64,000 nt of DNA, taken from contig JBHGNT010000006.1 in the NCBI GenBank assembly GCA_043228905.1, positions 12,896,001 through 12,960,000 of the forward strand, written 5' to 3'. The position numbers and the translations under genes are program-made. Positions 43,488-53,154 of this stretch are shown here, piece after piece. Position 1 is the stretch's first letter, and each line of letters opens with the position of its first letter. A model generated the notes under the pieces. It was not told the DNA's origin. It did no database searches and saw nothing but the letters and a program-made list of their open reading frames with translations. Source of the DNA: Azolla caroliniana. Taxonomy: Eukaryota; Polypodiophyta.

Positions 43488-44565
43488 ACGCGAAGATCAC
43501 GCAACAACTTCGTCGGATGGGCTTCGTCACGACAAAATTGTACTCTTCTCTGTTCATCTGGAAAGGTCGACTCGGACCGGTTAGTATTTTACTATATGTT
43601 GATGACTTGGTCATCACCGGCGCCGATCTAGCTGAAATCAACCGCGTGAAGCTCCAGCTTGCGGCATCGTTCGACATGAAGGATCTGGGGGACCTTCATT
43701 ACTTCCTCGGGATCGAAGTGATCCGTACCCCCGAAGGCATATTGATCAGCCAACGTCATTACGTGCTGAGTATGCTCTTCAAATTTGGGATGGCCGACTG
43801 TAAATCTGTCTCGACTCCTCTGGACAGAACCGTCAAGCTTTGTCCCGATATGGGAAAGGTATGCGACCCGACGAGGTTCCGACAAATTGTCGGAAGCCTC
43901 ATATACTTGACCATCACCCGACCCGACCTCAGTTACCCGGTCAGGGTGATCAGTCAGTTCATGGCACGACCTACCAAGGAGCACCTTCAGTGTGCGCAAT
44001 GCGTACTGCGGTACGTAAAGGGCACTAAGGACCAAGGACTGCTATATCGGACTGGTGCATCCGTGCAGTTAGTCGGCTACACCGATGCTGATTGGGCTGG
44101 CAACGCCGCCGATCGCTGATGCACGTCTGGATACGCGTTCTCCCTCGGGAGTGCCGCGATCGCGTGGAGCAATAAGAAGCAGCCGACAGTTGCACTGTCG
44201 AGCACTAAAGCGGAGTACCGAGGAGTGGCTGTCGCGACATGCGAAGCCATATGGTTGAAGCGGCTACTTAAGGACCTGCAAGAGGAGGTGTCCGATCCAA
44301 TGACGATCTACTGCGACAACCTCAGCAGCATCCAACTCGCGAAGAACCCCGTCTTCCACGCACGGACCAAGCACATTGAGGTGCACTACCATTTCATCCG
44401 TGACCGTGTCCTTTCCGGTGAAGTCGAACTTCAGTACGTTCCGACGGATCGGTAGGCTGCCGACATCTTCACCAAGCCTCTTGGTCTGGACAAGTTGCGG
44501 CAATTCTCAGGTGTGCTCGGATTGTGTCACCTTGACGTGCCGAACTTGAGGGGGAGAACAGTCCC
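43488..44565 (+). pseudogene. Cop-B chimera second copy: RT end and RNase H
   Basis: It resumes KITQQLRRMGFVTTKLYSSL. The catalytic ILLYVDDLVITG lies near 43600, then FDMKDLGDLHYFLGIEVIRT. RNase H has YTDADWAGNAADR, a TGA at 44117, then ALSSTKAEYRG, YCDNLSSIQLAKNP and the ending DIFTKPLGLDKLR. A TAG at 44453 interrupts the tail. Apart from these stops it is the best preserved Cop-B 3' pol region in the window. Confidence 0.87.
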
Positions 44566-44773
44566 GAACGACCAAGCAAAGTAGCAGGAAAGGAGCAGAG
44601 ACCGCGACACCGAGTCGGTTGACAAGTTCGACTTCGGATCGACTGAAGAAGTCGAGGACGGACCCGCGGAGAAGTTCGGAAGCGAACAGAAGGGGAGCAG
44701 CCGAAGGAGAGAGCCGAAGCCAACCACGCATAGGGGAGATGACGCCATCGAGGGCGAGAAGACCGAAGACGAG

Positions 44774-45049
44774 TTGGAGGCAGCCAACTCGGACGAGAGC
44801 GAAAACCGATCAGAGGTAGCCGAGTCGGTTCGGATGTTTGATTCAGATACGCTGAATCAACCAAGGCCCAAGCGGAAGAAAAGGCAGCAGGAGAAGCGTC
44901 GACACCGCAACAGCAGAAGAGCTGATAAGGGCCGCATGAGCATACAAGCCGACCGGAAGGGTCGAAGCGCGCGGAGTCGAACAGGTCGAGGAGCGCGAGC
45001 GAGGCGTGAAGCCAGGAGGAACCGGAGCCGTGAGCCCGAGGATCCGTGA
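44774..45049 (+). CDS. Cop-B 3' ORF, copy 2 (91 aa, acidic then basic)
   Basis: An ORF between pol and the LTR: an acidic N-terminal half (EAANSDESENRSEVAES), a middle VRMFDSDTLNQPRPKRKKRQ, then a strongly Arg/Lys-rich tail. Homologous sequence in the same position occurs in fragment 1 (16753-16983; matching FDSEEPNRLKAKRMRRQRK). Upstream sequence to 44565 also aligns loosely. It lies between two copies of the polypurine motif TTGAGGGGGAG (44549 and 45082). Function unknown. The Arg-rich tail looks nucleic-acid-binding or nuclear-targeting (inference). Confidence 0.5.
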   Translation: MEAANSDESENRSEVAESVRMFDSDTLNQPRPKRKKRQQEKRRHRNSRRADKGRMSIQADRKGRSARSRTGRGARARREARRNRSREPEDP

Positions 45050-45072
45050 GCCCGAGGATCCCGAAGAGCCTC

Positions 45073-45092
45073 GAGTTGAGCTTGAGGGGGAG
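45073..45092 (+). promoter_or_regulatory. Cop-B chimera polypurine tract
   Basis: GAGTTGAGCTTGAGGGGGAG abuts the LTR start TGTTGAG. A second copy of its core is at 44549-44559, right at the end of pol. Confidence 0.82.
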
Positions 45093-45479
45093 TGTTGAGA
45101 GACAAGCTCAACATCGGCCGGATCGGCTGAAGAAGCCGAGGACCGGATCGGTTGGGACCGATCGGTTAGGCCGAGTGCGTAAACCGGGAGGTGGTTAGGA
45201 AAGATATTCCGTGAGGAATATATTTGGGAGTTAGTGTAGGAGCTCTTAATGAGCATTGACGTACTATCAGAACTTCGGTCAGTCCTTCCAGGACTTGTAT
45301 AAAAGTGTTCACTTAGCACGTCTTATGTACAGACTTGAGTATTATTATTGAATATAGTTTTTTGTGTCTACTCTCTTTGTCTCTCCCGCGTATACCGTGT
45401 AAGCCCAAGCTCTCCATTGAACCTGAGTTTCCTTCCTCTGTTCTGTCTTCATACTTGCTTCCGCACGCTACTTTCTACA
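45093..45479 (+). repeat. Cop-B chimera 3' LTR (387 bp)
   Basis: Starts TGTTGAGAGACAAGCTCAACA and ends TTTCTACA. TATA box TATAAAAG at 45298-45305. It aligns with the 5' LTR at 23965 but is clearly diverged. Confidence 0.85.
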
Positions 45480-45954
45480 CGTATGAGCAAAGAAACACAG
45501 GGACACAGCCCTATCAACGCAGAAGACACGAATGGACATAGAGACAGAGAGACACGAATGTTTGTATATTAATGAATGACAAATAAACAACAGAGCACGC
45601 GAGCGGTTATAACCGAACAGGCCGGCGAACAGATGTCGATGCCTGCTCGTGTGCGCACGAAAGGGGATAGAATGGAGGTGCTGCCGGAAGCACACGGGCG
45701 TTCCTCGAAGCAGTGCGAGCCTCCCGAAAACCTGCAGAGAAGAGCGATGGAGAACGAACAAAGGAGAAGCGTTCGGTTTCGGTCCGACAGCACTTCGTCC
45801 TCCTCAATAAAATAATGTGCGCCCCTCTCCCCGCGTCTCCCTCTCTTTTATAGCTTCAAGAAGGGAGTCGTTTCCCTCATTAACTTCCTACCTACTGAAT
45901 CTAACTACCTAGGATATACCTTTGTACCTAATTCTATATTATATACATTAAAGG
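45480..45954. other. Unassigned stretch with minus-strand TATA box
   Basis: No recognisable domain on either strand. Reading leftward, CTATAAAAGAGAGG (45843-45856) is a good TATA box, followed by GC-rich then T-rich sequence. This resembles the R-U5 half of an LTR on the minus strand. Short frames on both strands (up to 97 residues) have no recognisable features. It separates the Cop-B 3' LTR from the solo LTR. Confidence 0.4.
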
Positions 45955-45958
45955 GCGT

Positions 45959-46649
45959 GCACGCGTGAAGAGCTGGTTCACGCGCGCTATGCACCGATTG
46001 CGCTAAGGGACGGTTTTCTTCACGAAAACGGAGGTCTTGGACTAAGGAGTAGAGGAGAAGGAATAGGACACGGAAAGGAAGCTATGCTCAAGAAGAAGAA
46101 GAATGAACAAGAGGAAGATGGAGACAAGATGAACAACAAGATGTATTAAAACGAGATGAACGATTACAAAATGGTGGCCGCATAGGCCGCACCAAACAAC
46201 TACTCGAAACCCTAACCCTAACCCTAACACTTGACCTATGTGGTATACCTCGCACACTCAAAATAGGCAACCCTCACAATGGTGCCTTCCCTCTGCTTTC
46301 ATAACACAAGGAGGGAAGACCGTTTACAAAAACGAGACTAAAATATCCCCTTTCATTCAAAGGGAATATTTGCCTTGATTTGGGGGAGGGTGAGATTGAT
46401 GGCCCCTTAACTCCCACCTCCTCACAAACGACTAGGTACCTATGTACCGCATAGTACCTCTCTCTCTCGCGTGGATGTGCGCACAAGACCACATCGCCTT
46501 TATACCTTAGGGATCTTATGGGGCATTTCTAGCACCATACCCTTTACCCCTATTATTATTATTAATACATTATGTACGTGTGCAACGTTGCACATCGCTC
46601 TTTGGCTCTCGTTGCTCGGGTTTCCGCTCGTGGACGAAAATCTTCACGA
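45959..46649 (-). repeat. Solo LTR of the Gyp-A/C lineage (minus)
   Basis: Reading leftward from 46649 it begins TGTCGTGAAGATTTTCG, the Gyp-A LTR start. Near its end it has AGTCCAAGACCTCCG, matching the conserved U5 motif, and CTCTTCACG. GCGT (ACGC on the minus strand) occurs at both edges (46650-46653 and 45955-45958). It interrupts Cop-2, but Cop-2 sequence does not resume on the left, so a deletion or rearrangement followed. Three TTAGGG repeats lie at about 46209-46228. The left edge is less certain. Confidence 0.65.
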
Positions 46650-49600
46650 CAGCGTCCCAGTGCTCGTTGCCAAGATTGCTCATAAACCGGCTCACCACTC
46701 CGACTCTGTATCCTATATCCGGTCGGGTACACACCATTGCGTACATTAAGCTCCCGACGGCAGAGGTATATGGAACCTTCATCATATCCGCCTTCTCTGC
46801 TTTCGTCTTCGGGCTTTGCTTACCAGATAACCTGCAGTTTGCCAGAAGTGCCGATCCGACCGGTTTCGCACCTGACATGTTGAACCGCTGAAGCACCTTT
46901 GTCACGTATTTCTCCTGTGACAGCCACAATTGCTTCGTTGGTCGGTTCCGGATGATATGCATCCCCAACATCTGTCTTGCTGAACCCAAGTCTTTCATTG
47001 AGAAGGTCCGGTTGAGAGCCTTCTTCAGCATCCGTATTAGGAAGTAGCCTCCTTCGAACTTCTTCACAAACACGCAGTGATCGGCCTGCATCTTGTGGTA
47101 CCCTTGATCGGTCATGAAGGACTCGAACTTCTAGTACCATTGTCGGGGGGCCTGCTTCAACCCGTAGAGACTCTTCTTCAACCGGCAAACCAAGTGCTTC
47201 TTCCCTTTCTCCACGAATCCTTCCGGTTGCTGCATGTAGATCTCCTCTTCGAGGTCACCGTGAAGGAATGTCGTCTTCACATCCAGCTGCTCTACCTCGA
47301 GGTCCATGCTTGCCGCAATACTCAGCACCGTCCGGATGGAGGTCATCTTTACTACCGGGGCAAATATCTCGTCGAAGTCCACGCCCTTCTTCTGCTGGAA
47401 CCCCTTCACCATGATCCTGGCTTTGTATCTCGGGGGGTTGCCGACATCTCCCGGTTTCAACTTGTACACCCACTTATTTTGGAGTGCCCGCTTTCCTTTC
47501 GGCAACTCCACCAATTCGTATGTATGGTTCTCATGCAGGGAATCCATCTCATCCTGCATGGCACTTAACCATTTGCAGTTATGGGCGTCACTTTTTGCTT
47601 CCTCGAAGCTTTCTGGCTCCCCCTCATTGGTCAGCAGCACATGCTCTGAATCTGGAAATCTCCGGGGGGGCCTTCTCTCTCTGAGAGGATATCTCCGTCT
47701 CTGGGCTTCGGTAACCGGCTCCTCCATTTTCTCTTCATCCGAATCCGATTCAGGGTCTTGGCTGGTTCCAATTTCAGCTTCCTGTACTTCTTCTTCAGCC
47801 TGTTCGGTATCCTCACCGTAACCGGCTGGTTCCTCGAGTGCTAACCGGTCTCTTGCCGGTTGGGTCTACGCATTGTAGAAACAATCCTTACCAGTCGACT
47901 CAGAGTTCATTATCTTCTTCTCCGACTCCCAGTCGGCGAGCGTCTTGTCCTCCATGAAGATAATATCTCGACTTCGGAATACCTTCTTGTCGACCGGGTC
48001 CCACACTCGGTAGCCGAACTCATCGTCGCCGTAACCGAGGAATATGCATGGCCGGGTCTTTGGATCTAACTTTCCTCTCCGGTCCTTAGCAACATGCACG
48101 TACACGAGACACCCGAACACCTTCAGATGCCGGTAGGACACTTCCTTACCGGTCCAGAATCTTTGTGGCGTGTCTTCGTCCAAGGGTACTAAGGGTGATC
48201 TGTTTATCACAGATATCACCGTTGACAGTGCCTCAGCCCAAAACTTCTTCGGTAGTTTTGCATGTGCCAGCATACTTTGGACCCTCTCCATTATGGTCCG
48301 GTTCATCCTCTCGGCTAGCCCGTTTAGTTTCGGCATCTTCAGCACGGTAAATTCGAGCCGGATTCCCTTCGAGCGACAGTACTCCTCGAACTACCCCCGG
48401 TATTCACCTCCGTTATCTGCTCGAACCGCCTTCAGCTTCTGGCCGGTTTCACATTCCACTCTCACGTGGAGCTCTTTGAAGATGGATAACACCTGATCCT
48501 TCGTCTTCAACGGTGTGGCCCATAGCTTCCGGCTGTGGTCATCTATGAACGTCACGAAGTACTGTGATTCGGCATGTGACTTCGTGTCCACTTGACATAC
48601 ATCAGTATGCACCAACTCCAGTGGTGCATTACGTCTCATCAGTGGCCTCGATCGGAAGGAGGTCCGGTTTAGCTTACCGGGCAGAAAATCAACGCACGTC
48701 TCCAAGTGCACGTTCTTCACTGGAATGAGGTTGTCATCTGCAAGCCTCTTCATCCCCTTCTCGCTCATGTGACACAGCCTTTTGGGCCACAGCTCACCGG
48801 TGGTGTCGGATGCCACGTTCACTTCCTCCGAACAAAACCGGGCATTAATCAGGTACAGCGTGTTTACCTTCCGGGCCCGAGCCACAATCAGGCTCCCTTT
48901 GCTGAACTTCATAACACCGTTCTGGATGCTACCCGTGTAGCCTTCATCATCTAGCTGACCGGCTGATATCACGTTCAGACGAACCTCCGGAACGTGTCGG
49001 ACATCCTTCAGCAGCAGCTTGCATCCGGTTGGTGTTGTCAACCACATGTCTCTTATGCTGACAATTCGGCATGTACCTTCATTCCCCATCCGGACACAGC
49101 CGTGATCACCGGCTGAGTAGGATGAGAAGCATTTCCGGTCTGAGGTAAGGTGGAATGACGCTCCGGAGTCGACCACCCAGGTCATCTCGTCGCCGGCAAG
49201 GTTTAGCTCACTCTCCTCGGTGATGAGCATCAACTCTTCTTCACTTGCCGCGATTGCCGTCGTTCCCTTCCGGTCTGGCCCCCTCCGGTCTTTACCGTTC
49301 CGGTCCGGTGTCCACTTCGAATCGGTACCATCGGTTTCCTTGTCTTTTCGGAAGTGCCGACAGTTCTTCTGGAAGTGTCCCAGCTTGCCGCAATAGAAGC
49401 AAGTAGGCCTCCCCCTTGACTTTGACCGTGTCCCCGACTTCTCCCGGTTCTGGGGACTACGGTTCCTTTGTCTTCCGCGTTCCGATTCGGTAAGGAGCGC
49501 TTTGGAGTCGGAGCTCGTATCCTTATCTTTCCGACGCGCCTCCTCATCTAGCAAGCTCGACTTCACTATTGCTAGGGATAACCGTTTCCCTTCCGGCCCG

Positions 49601-50094
49601 GCGTTGCCCAAAGTGACAACCAACGTCTCCCAGCTATCCGGGAGGGAACCGAGCAGGAGTAGCGCTAGTACCTCATCGGCGAGAGGTACTTCCAATGATG
49701 TTGCCTGGTGTATCAGCCCCTGGAAGGCATTCATGTGCTCCGCCATGCTAGAGCCATCTTGGTACCGGAGTCTTACTAGCTTCCGGAATACCGAAACCTG
49801 ATTAACAGCATTTTTGTTCTGAAACATAATGTCGATCTTCTACCAAAGCTCATGAGCCTTGCTCTCTTCATTGAAGTTGTTGTATAGGCTCATGTTGATG
49901 AAGCACCGTATATACGTTGTTGTCTTCATGTGCATCACCTCCCATATCATGGCGTCGATTTTGTCCAGTCTCTTGTCCCCGAACTGAACCGGCAACCAAA
50001 GATCTTTAACCACGAGCATGTCCCTCATCTTCGACTTCCACACGAAATAGTTGGAGCCGGTAAGCTTGAACATGCCTCCCAACGAATCATCCAT
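46650..50094 (-). pseudogene. Cop-2 gag-pol with YVDD deleted
   Basis: ATG at 50094 (MDDSLGGMFKLTGSNYFVWK). A TAG at about 49840 (after KAHELW) splits gag from the 49827-48391 frame: gag, zinc knuckle CFYCGKLGHFQKNC (intact, unlike Cop-1), protease WVVDSGASFHLT, integrase to NGGEYRG. After a stop, integrase continues 48345-47866 (NGLAERMNRTIMER). RT is 47727-47131 and 47115-46650. Between GGYFLI and IRMLKK an in-frame 51-bp gap removes the 17 residues that include YVDD, so RT is dead. It ends at EHWDA. Confidence 0.9.
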
Positions 50095-50110
50095 TTTTCT
50101 GTGTCGTTTC

Positions 50111-50121
50111 ACTCTGATACC
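50111..50121 (-). promoter_or_regulatory. Cop-2 primer binding site (tRNA-iMet)
   Basis: The minus strand reads TGGTATCAGAG, 3 nt after the LTR end, as in Cop-1. Confidence 0.85.
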
Positions 50122-50124
50122 ACT

Positions 50125-50794
50125 TTGACAGGAACACACGCTCCCTAAGCACAACGCTCGGCCACAACCGAGGCTAGGATCAAACACAGAAAATGGATAA
50201 TGAATGCACGACACAGTGAAGAGAAGAGTACACAGGATGTTTACGTGGAAAACCCAAGCAAGGGAAAAACCACGGCAACCCATGGGCTGCAAACTATCAC
50301 TATGTTACAATGTACAACAGTAAAGCACCGAGGCAACAACCTCGAGCTTTCTATCTTCGCCACAGGCGGTGTTTACAACAGAGACAACGACCTCTTCCTC
50401 TCTCTCTCTCTCTCTCTCTCTGTGCACAGTTATGCACTCAAATCTTGCATCAACAAGAAATGACAACTATAGATAAGGTTTGCCCTAAGTCATATTTATA
50501 CTAATATGACTTTTCGGCTATTTACAAATATAACCCCGATGGACTCTCAGAAACATATTTACGAATATGTCCCTCCCTCCGGTGAACACTCCTCATCGGG
50601 CCTGCATCATCCGACGCTTGCCGGGCACTCATCATCCGGTTCTCACCGGGTCTTCACCATCCGCCTCTTGCCGGGTACTTGTCATCCGGCGTTTGCCGGG
50701 TACACCATATCCGGTTCTCACCGGGTCCTTCGTTTCTGGGTACTCCACATCCGGTTCTTTTCACTTCCCATCCGGAGGGACCTGTTTCCTAACA
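50125..50794 (-). repeat. Cop-2 5' LTR (670 bp)
   Basis: On the minus strand it starts TGTTAGGAAACAGGTCCCTC and ends CCTGTCA. CCGG-rich minisatellite units (GGTGAGAACCGGAT-like) lie at 50580-50760, and a CT/GA microsatellite at about 50398-50420. Confidence 0.85.
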
Positions 50795-50848
50795 GAACCG
50801 ACATATGTTGACACAAGGAAGCGACATCAAGTTAAGCTTGAGTGGGAG

Positions 50849-51112
50849 TGTTGAGCGAGCAAGCTCAACTTGGGCCGGATCGACTGAAGAAGTCGAGAAC
50901 CAGATTAGATGGACACCGATCGGTTAGGCCCGGATCGGCTGAAACAACCAACACCTAGATTGGACAAAGACCGATCAGCTAGGCTAGATCGATGGGAAGT
51001 CGGTAGGCCGTTTGGACCGATATTCCTGGTAGGAATAATTTTGGGAGTTAGTGCCAAATGCTCATTTAATGAGCACTCAAGTACTCGTCAGTACTTGTCA
51101 ACCCAGGACAAT
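50849..51112 (+). repeat. Cop-B LTR fragment
   Basis: A polypurine-like AAGTTAAGCTTGAGTGGGAG precedes TGTTGAGCGAGCAAGCTCAAC. Similarity to Cop-B LTRs runs through GGGAGTTAGTG and is lost near 51112. It is the remnant of another Cop-B 3' end. Confidence 0.75.
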
Positions 51113-51421
51113 CCGCCTCGACACTTTGGGATTTAGCTTTTGGCAATCGGCATAGTCAATCCGGCTTCTACTCTCGGACCTACCAATTCGGACTCTGTTC
51201 TTTTGGCCATTGTTGATTCAACTATAGGCCGATCTGTCCTAATGTCTCTTTGTAGAATCTATATTGTTTTGTTTTATATTATAGATTCTTTTGTTGTATA
51301 CGCCCATTATAGGGGTGTGTCGAATATTGGTGTACAATGGTCGTATTCATATTGTCCTATTTGGATAAACTAGACTAGGACATATTTGTAATATTATCAA
51401 AGGGCAATTGCCCTAACTCAG
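51113..51421. other. Unassigned spacer
   Basis: AT-rich sequence between the Cop-B LTR fragment and the Cop-3 LTR. I see no gene, repeat or domain, only a short dyad GGGCAATTGCCC at 51401-51412. Confidence 0.4.
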
Positions 51422-51807
51422 TGTTGAGAATCGATTCATAAAACCACAAGATCAAACGATACTGAAAATATACAACACATCCACACAACGACACAGTACA
51501 CATAGATTCACGTGGAAACCCTAAAACGGGAGAAAACCATGAGAGAGGAAAAACTTCACTATACAGTAGATGTCTAGGATAGAGATTACAGCACTCTGAT
51601 TATGAGTGTATCAACCACACAAGGTTCTTGGCGTCTGCTAGTATGCACACAGCTATGGCACCACTCTCTCTCCCATTGAACAATCGACTCTTTGTTGTCG
51701 ACTCTTCGACTGTCGACTATTTCCGAACAGTCGGTTCCTTCGACTCTTCAAATGTCAGCTACTTCCGAACAGTCGGTTCCTCCCACTGGAGGGACATATC
51801 CCCAACA
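51422..51807 (-). repeat. Cop-3 3' LTR (386 bp)
   Basis: On the minus strand it starts TGTTGGGGATATGTCCC and ends ATTCTCAACA, with inverted TGTTG/CAACA ends. GGAACCGACTGTTCGGAA occurs twice about 42 bp apart. It follows the purine tract GGGGGAGTT of the pol end. Confidence 0.82.
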
Positions 51808-51817
51808 AACTCCCCCT

Positions 51818-52370
51818 TCACTCCTGTGGGAGGAAATCAGTCAATCCTGTCTTCTGTCGACAGACTCTAAGTCTATCCATAGGTAGGTTATTTGTGAGCA
51901 TGTCAGATCCATTGTTATCCATGTGGATATTCACAAGTGTAAACTCTCCTTCTTCGACTTTCTCCCACAACCAATGATACCTTCTCTGTATGTGCTTGGT
52001 CCGGGAGTGATATGTAGCATTCTTAGTAAGATGTATGGCACTCTGGCTGTCACAGTGAAGCGAGAACTCCCTCTGCTTCATCCCTAGCTCATTGAGAAAA
52101 TTTCTCATCCAGATCAGCTCTTTGTCGGCCTCTGTCCCTGCCATATACTCTACCTCTGTAGTCGACAAGGCTACAAAACTTCTATAGTCGTGATTGCCAC
52201 GACACTACTCCCCCTCCATAGGTCATCACGTACCCCGACGTGGATCGGATTGAGTCTACATCTCCCGACATGTCCGAGCCAGTAAAACCTTCCAACACAG
52301 GTTTTCCGACACCATACCCTAGGTACACCCCTGAGGTGCCTTTTAAGTACCTGAGTATCCACTTCACCGT
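51818..52370 (-). pseudogene. Cop-3 RNase H
   Basis: The clear frame 52168-51818 has STTEVEYMAGTEADKELIWM, CDSQSAIHLTKNATYHSRTK and HIQRRYHWL, ending directly before the purine tract. Upstream, 52367-52182 gives KWILRYLKGTSGVYLGYG and YVMTYGGGVVSWQSRL. Catalytic acidic residues appear present, but frames are split near 52175. Confidence 0.85.
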
Positions 52371-53154
52371 TGTCGTAGTGTAATTCGCACACTACGTGAA
52401 AATTGCATTTTTGTCCCTCTGGATGGAACCGGTAAGGAGGAACCGGTGAGAACCGGATGAAGGATGGAATCGGCAAGGAGGAACCGGTAAGGAGACCCGA
52501 TAAGAACCGGATCAAGCAGAACCAGCAAGAGTCGGATAAAGAAGGCCGGGGAGAGTCTCTCACTGGATGAAGAGACAAATTTGTAAATAGAAGAAAATAT
52601 TGTTACATGCATAGGGTAAGATTCAAACCCTGTACCTCCATGTTAACAATTTTTAAGCCTTACCACTATACTAGCATATTATGAATTTTAAAGTTATACT
52701 AAATTTTATCCCATGTAAATATTCTAGATATGCATGGTACAAAAAGTTATTCATGCATACACACTCGAGTTAAAAGAAAAGATGGGATAGAAAGCTAATC
52801 ATGCACATGCAGTGTGCATGAAAACTAAAGTTAGGAAAAGCATGATGCTTGCATGTGATAAACTTAGACTCTTCCAACACTATATAAGGAAGAGAGAAAG
52901 ATGTATAGGTTGTTGATTTTTATAAGGTTTGAATAATATAAAACAATCGTGGGATTCACGATTTTTCCATCTATTTCTCTCTTACAATCCAAGTATCAAT
53001 TAATGCACTATACTCGTGGGATTCACGAGTTTCATGTCTTCTTCTTGCAATTTCTTCCTAACTAACATTATCTCATATTCTTCTTTCTCCTAGTCCAAAA
53101 CCCAGCGGTTCTCACCTAACTCACGCAAACGATCCGGCGCCGAAAGGCACGACA
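52371..53154 (+). repeat. Solo LTR of the Gyp-C type, TSD CCGT
   Basis: 784 bp starting TGTCGTAGTG and ending GGCACGACA, flanked by CCGT (52367-52370 and 53155-53158). It has a terminal palindrome (CGTAGTGT with ACACTACG), CCGG-rich repeats, antisense tRNA-like boxes at 52620-52670, and hairpins at 52945-52963 and 53012-53030. It sits in copia codons for EHWATVKW, so a full element inserted and then recombined to one LTR. Confidence 0.95.

Larger units (their letters stand above)
23965..45479 (+). mobile_element. Cop-B chimera hosting Gyp-A and Gyp-C
   Basis: It has a 5' LTR (23965-24363), primer site, gag start, a large gag/integrase deletion, and RT split by Gyp-A (25623-33505) then continued through RNase H to 34371. 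There it fuses to integrase of a second copy, whose RT is split by Gyp-C (35851-43487). It ends with RNase H, a 3' ORF, a polypurine tract and a 3' LTR (45093-45479). The 5-bp flanks (GCAAA and CGTAT) do not match, which suits a recombinant rather than a single insertion. Confidence 0.82.
46650..50794 (-). mobile_element. Cop-2: minus-strand sister of Cop-1, 3' truncated
   Basis: 5' LTR 50125-50794, primer site 50111-50121, gag to RT reading leftward. It is cut at 46650 in the RT-RNase H connection by the solo LTR. Proteins resemble Cop-1 throughout. RNase H and the 3' LTR are missing. Confidence 0.88.

Noticed and set aside
45576-45815. 79-residue plus-strand ORF or 97-residue minus-strand ORF (45468-45761) as genes
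   Set aside because: No recognisable domain, overlapping on opposite strands, in sequence that resembles LTR R-U5.
46205-46230. Interstitial telomere (CCCTAA repeats)
   Set aside because: Only three units inside a solo LTR; too short for a telomere relic, and plant telomeres are usually CCCTAAA.
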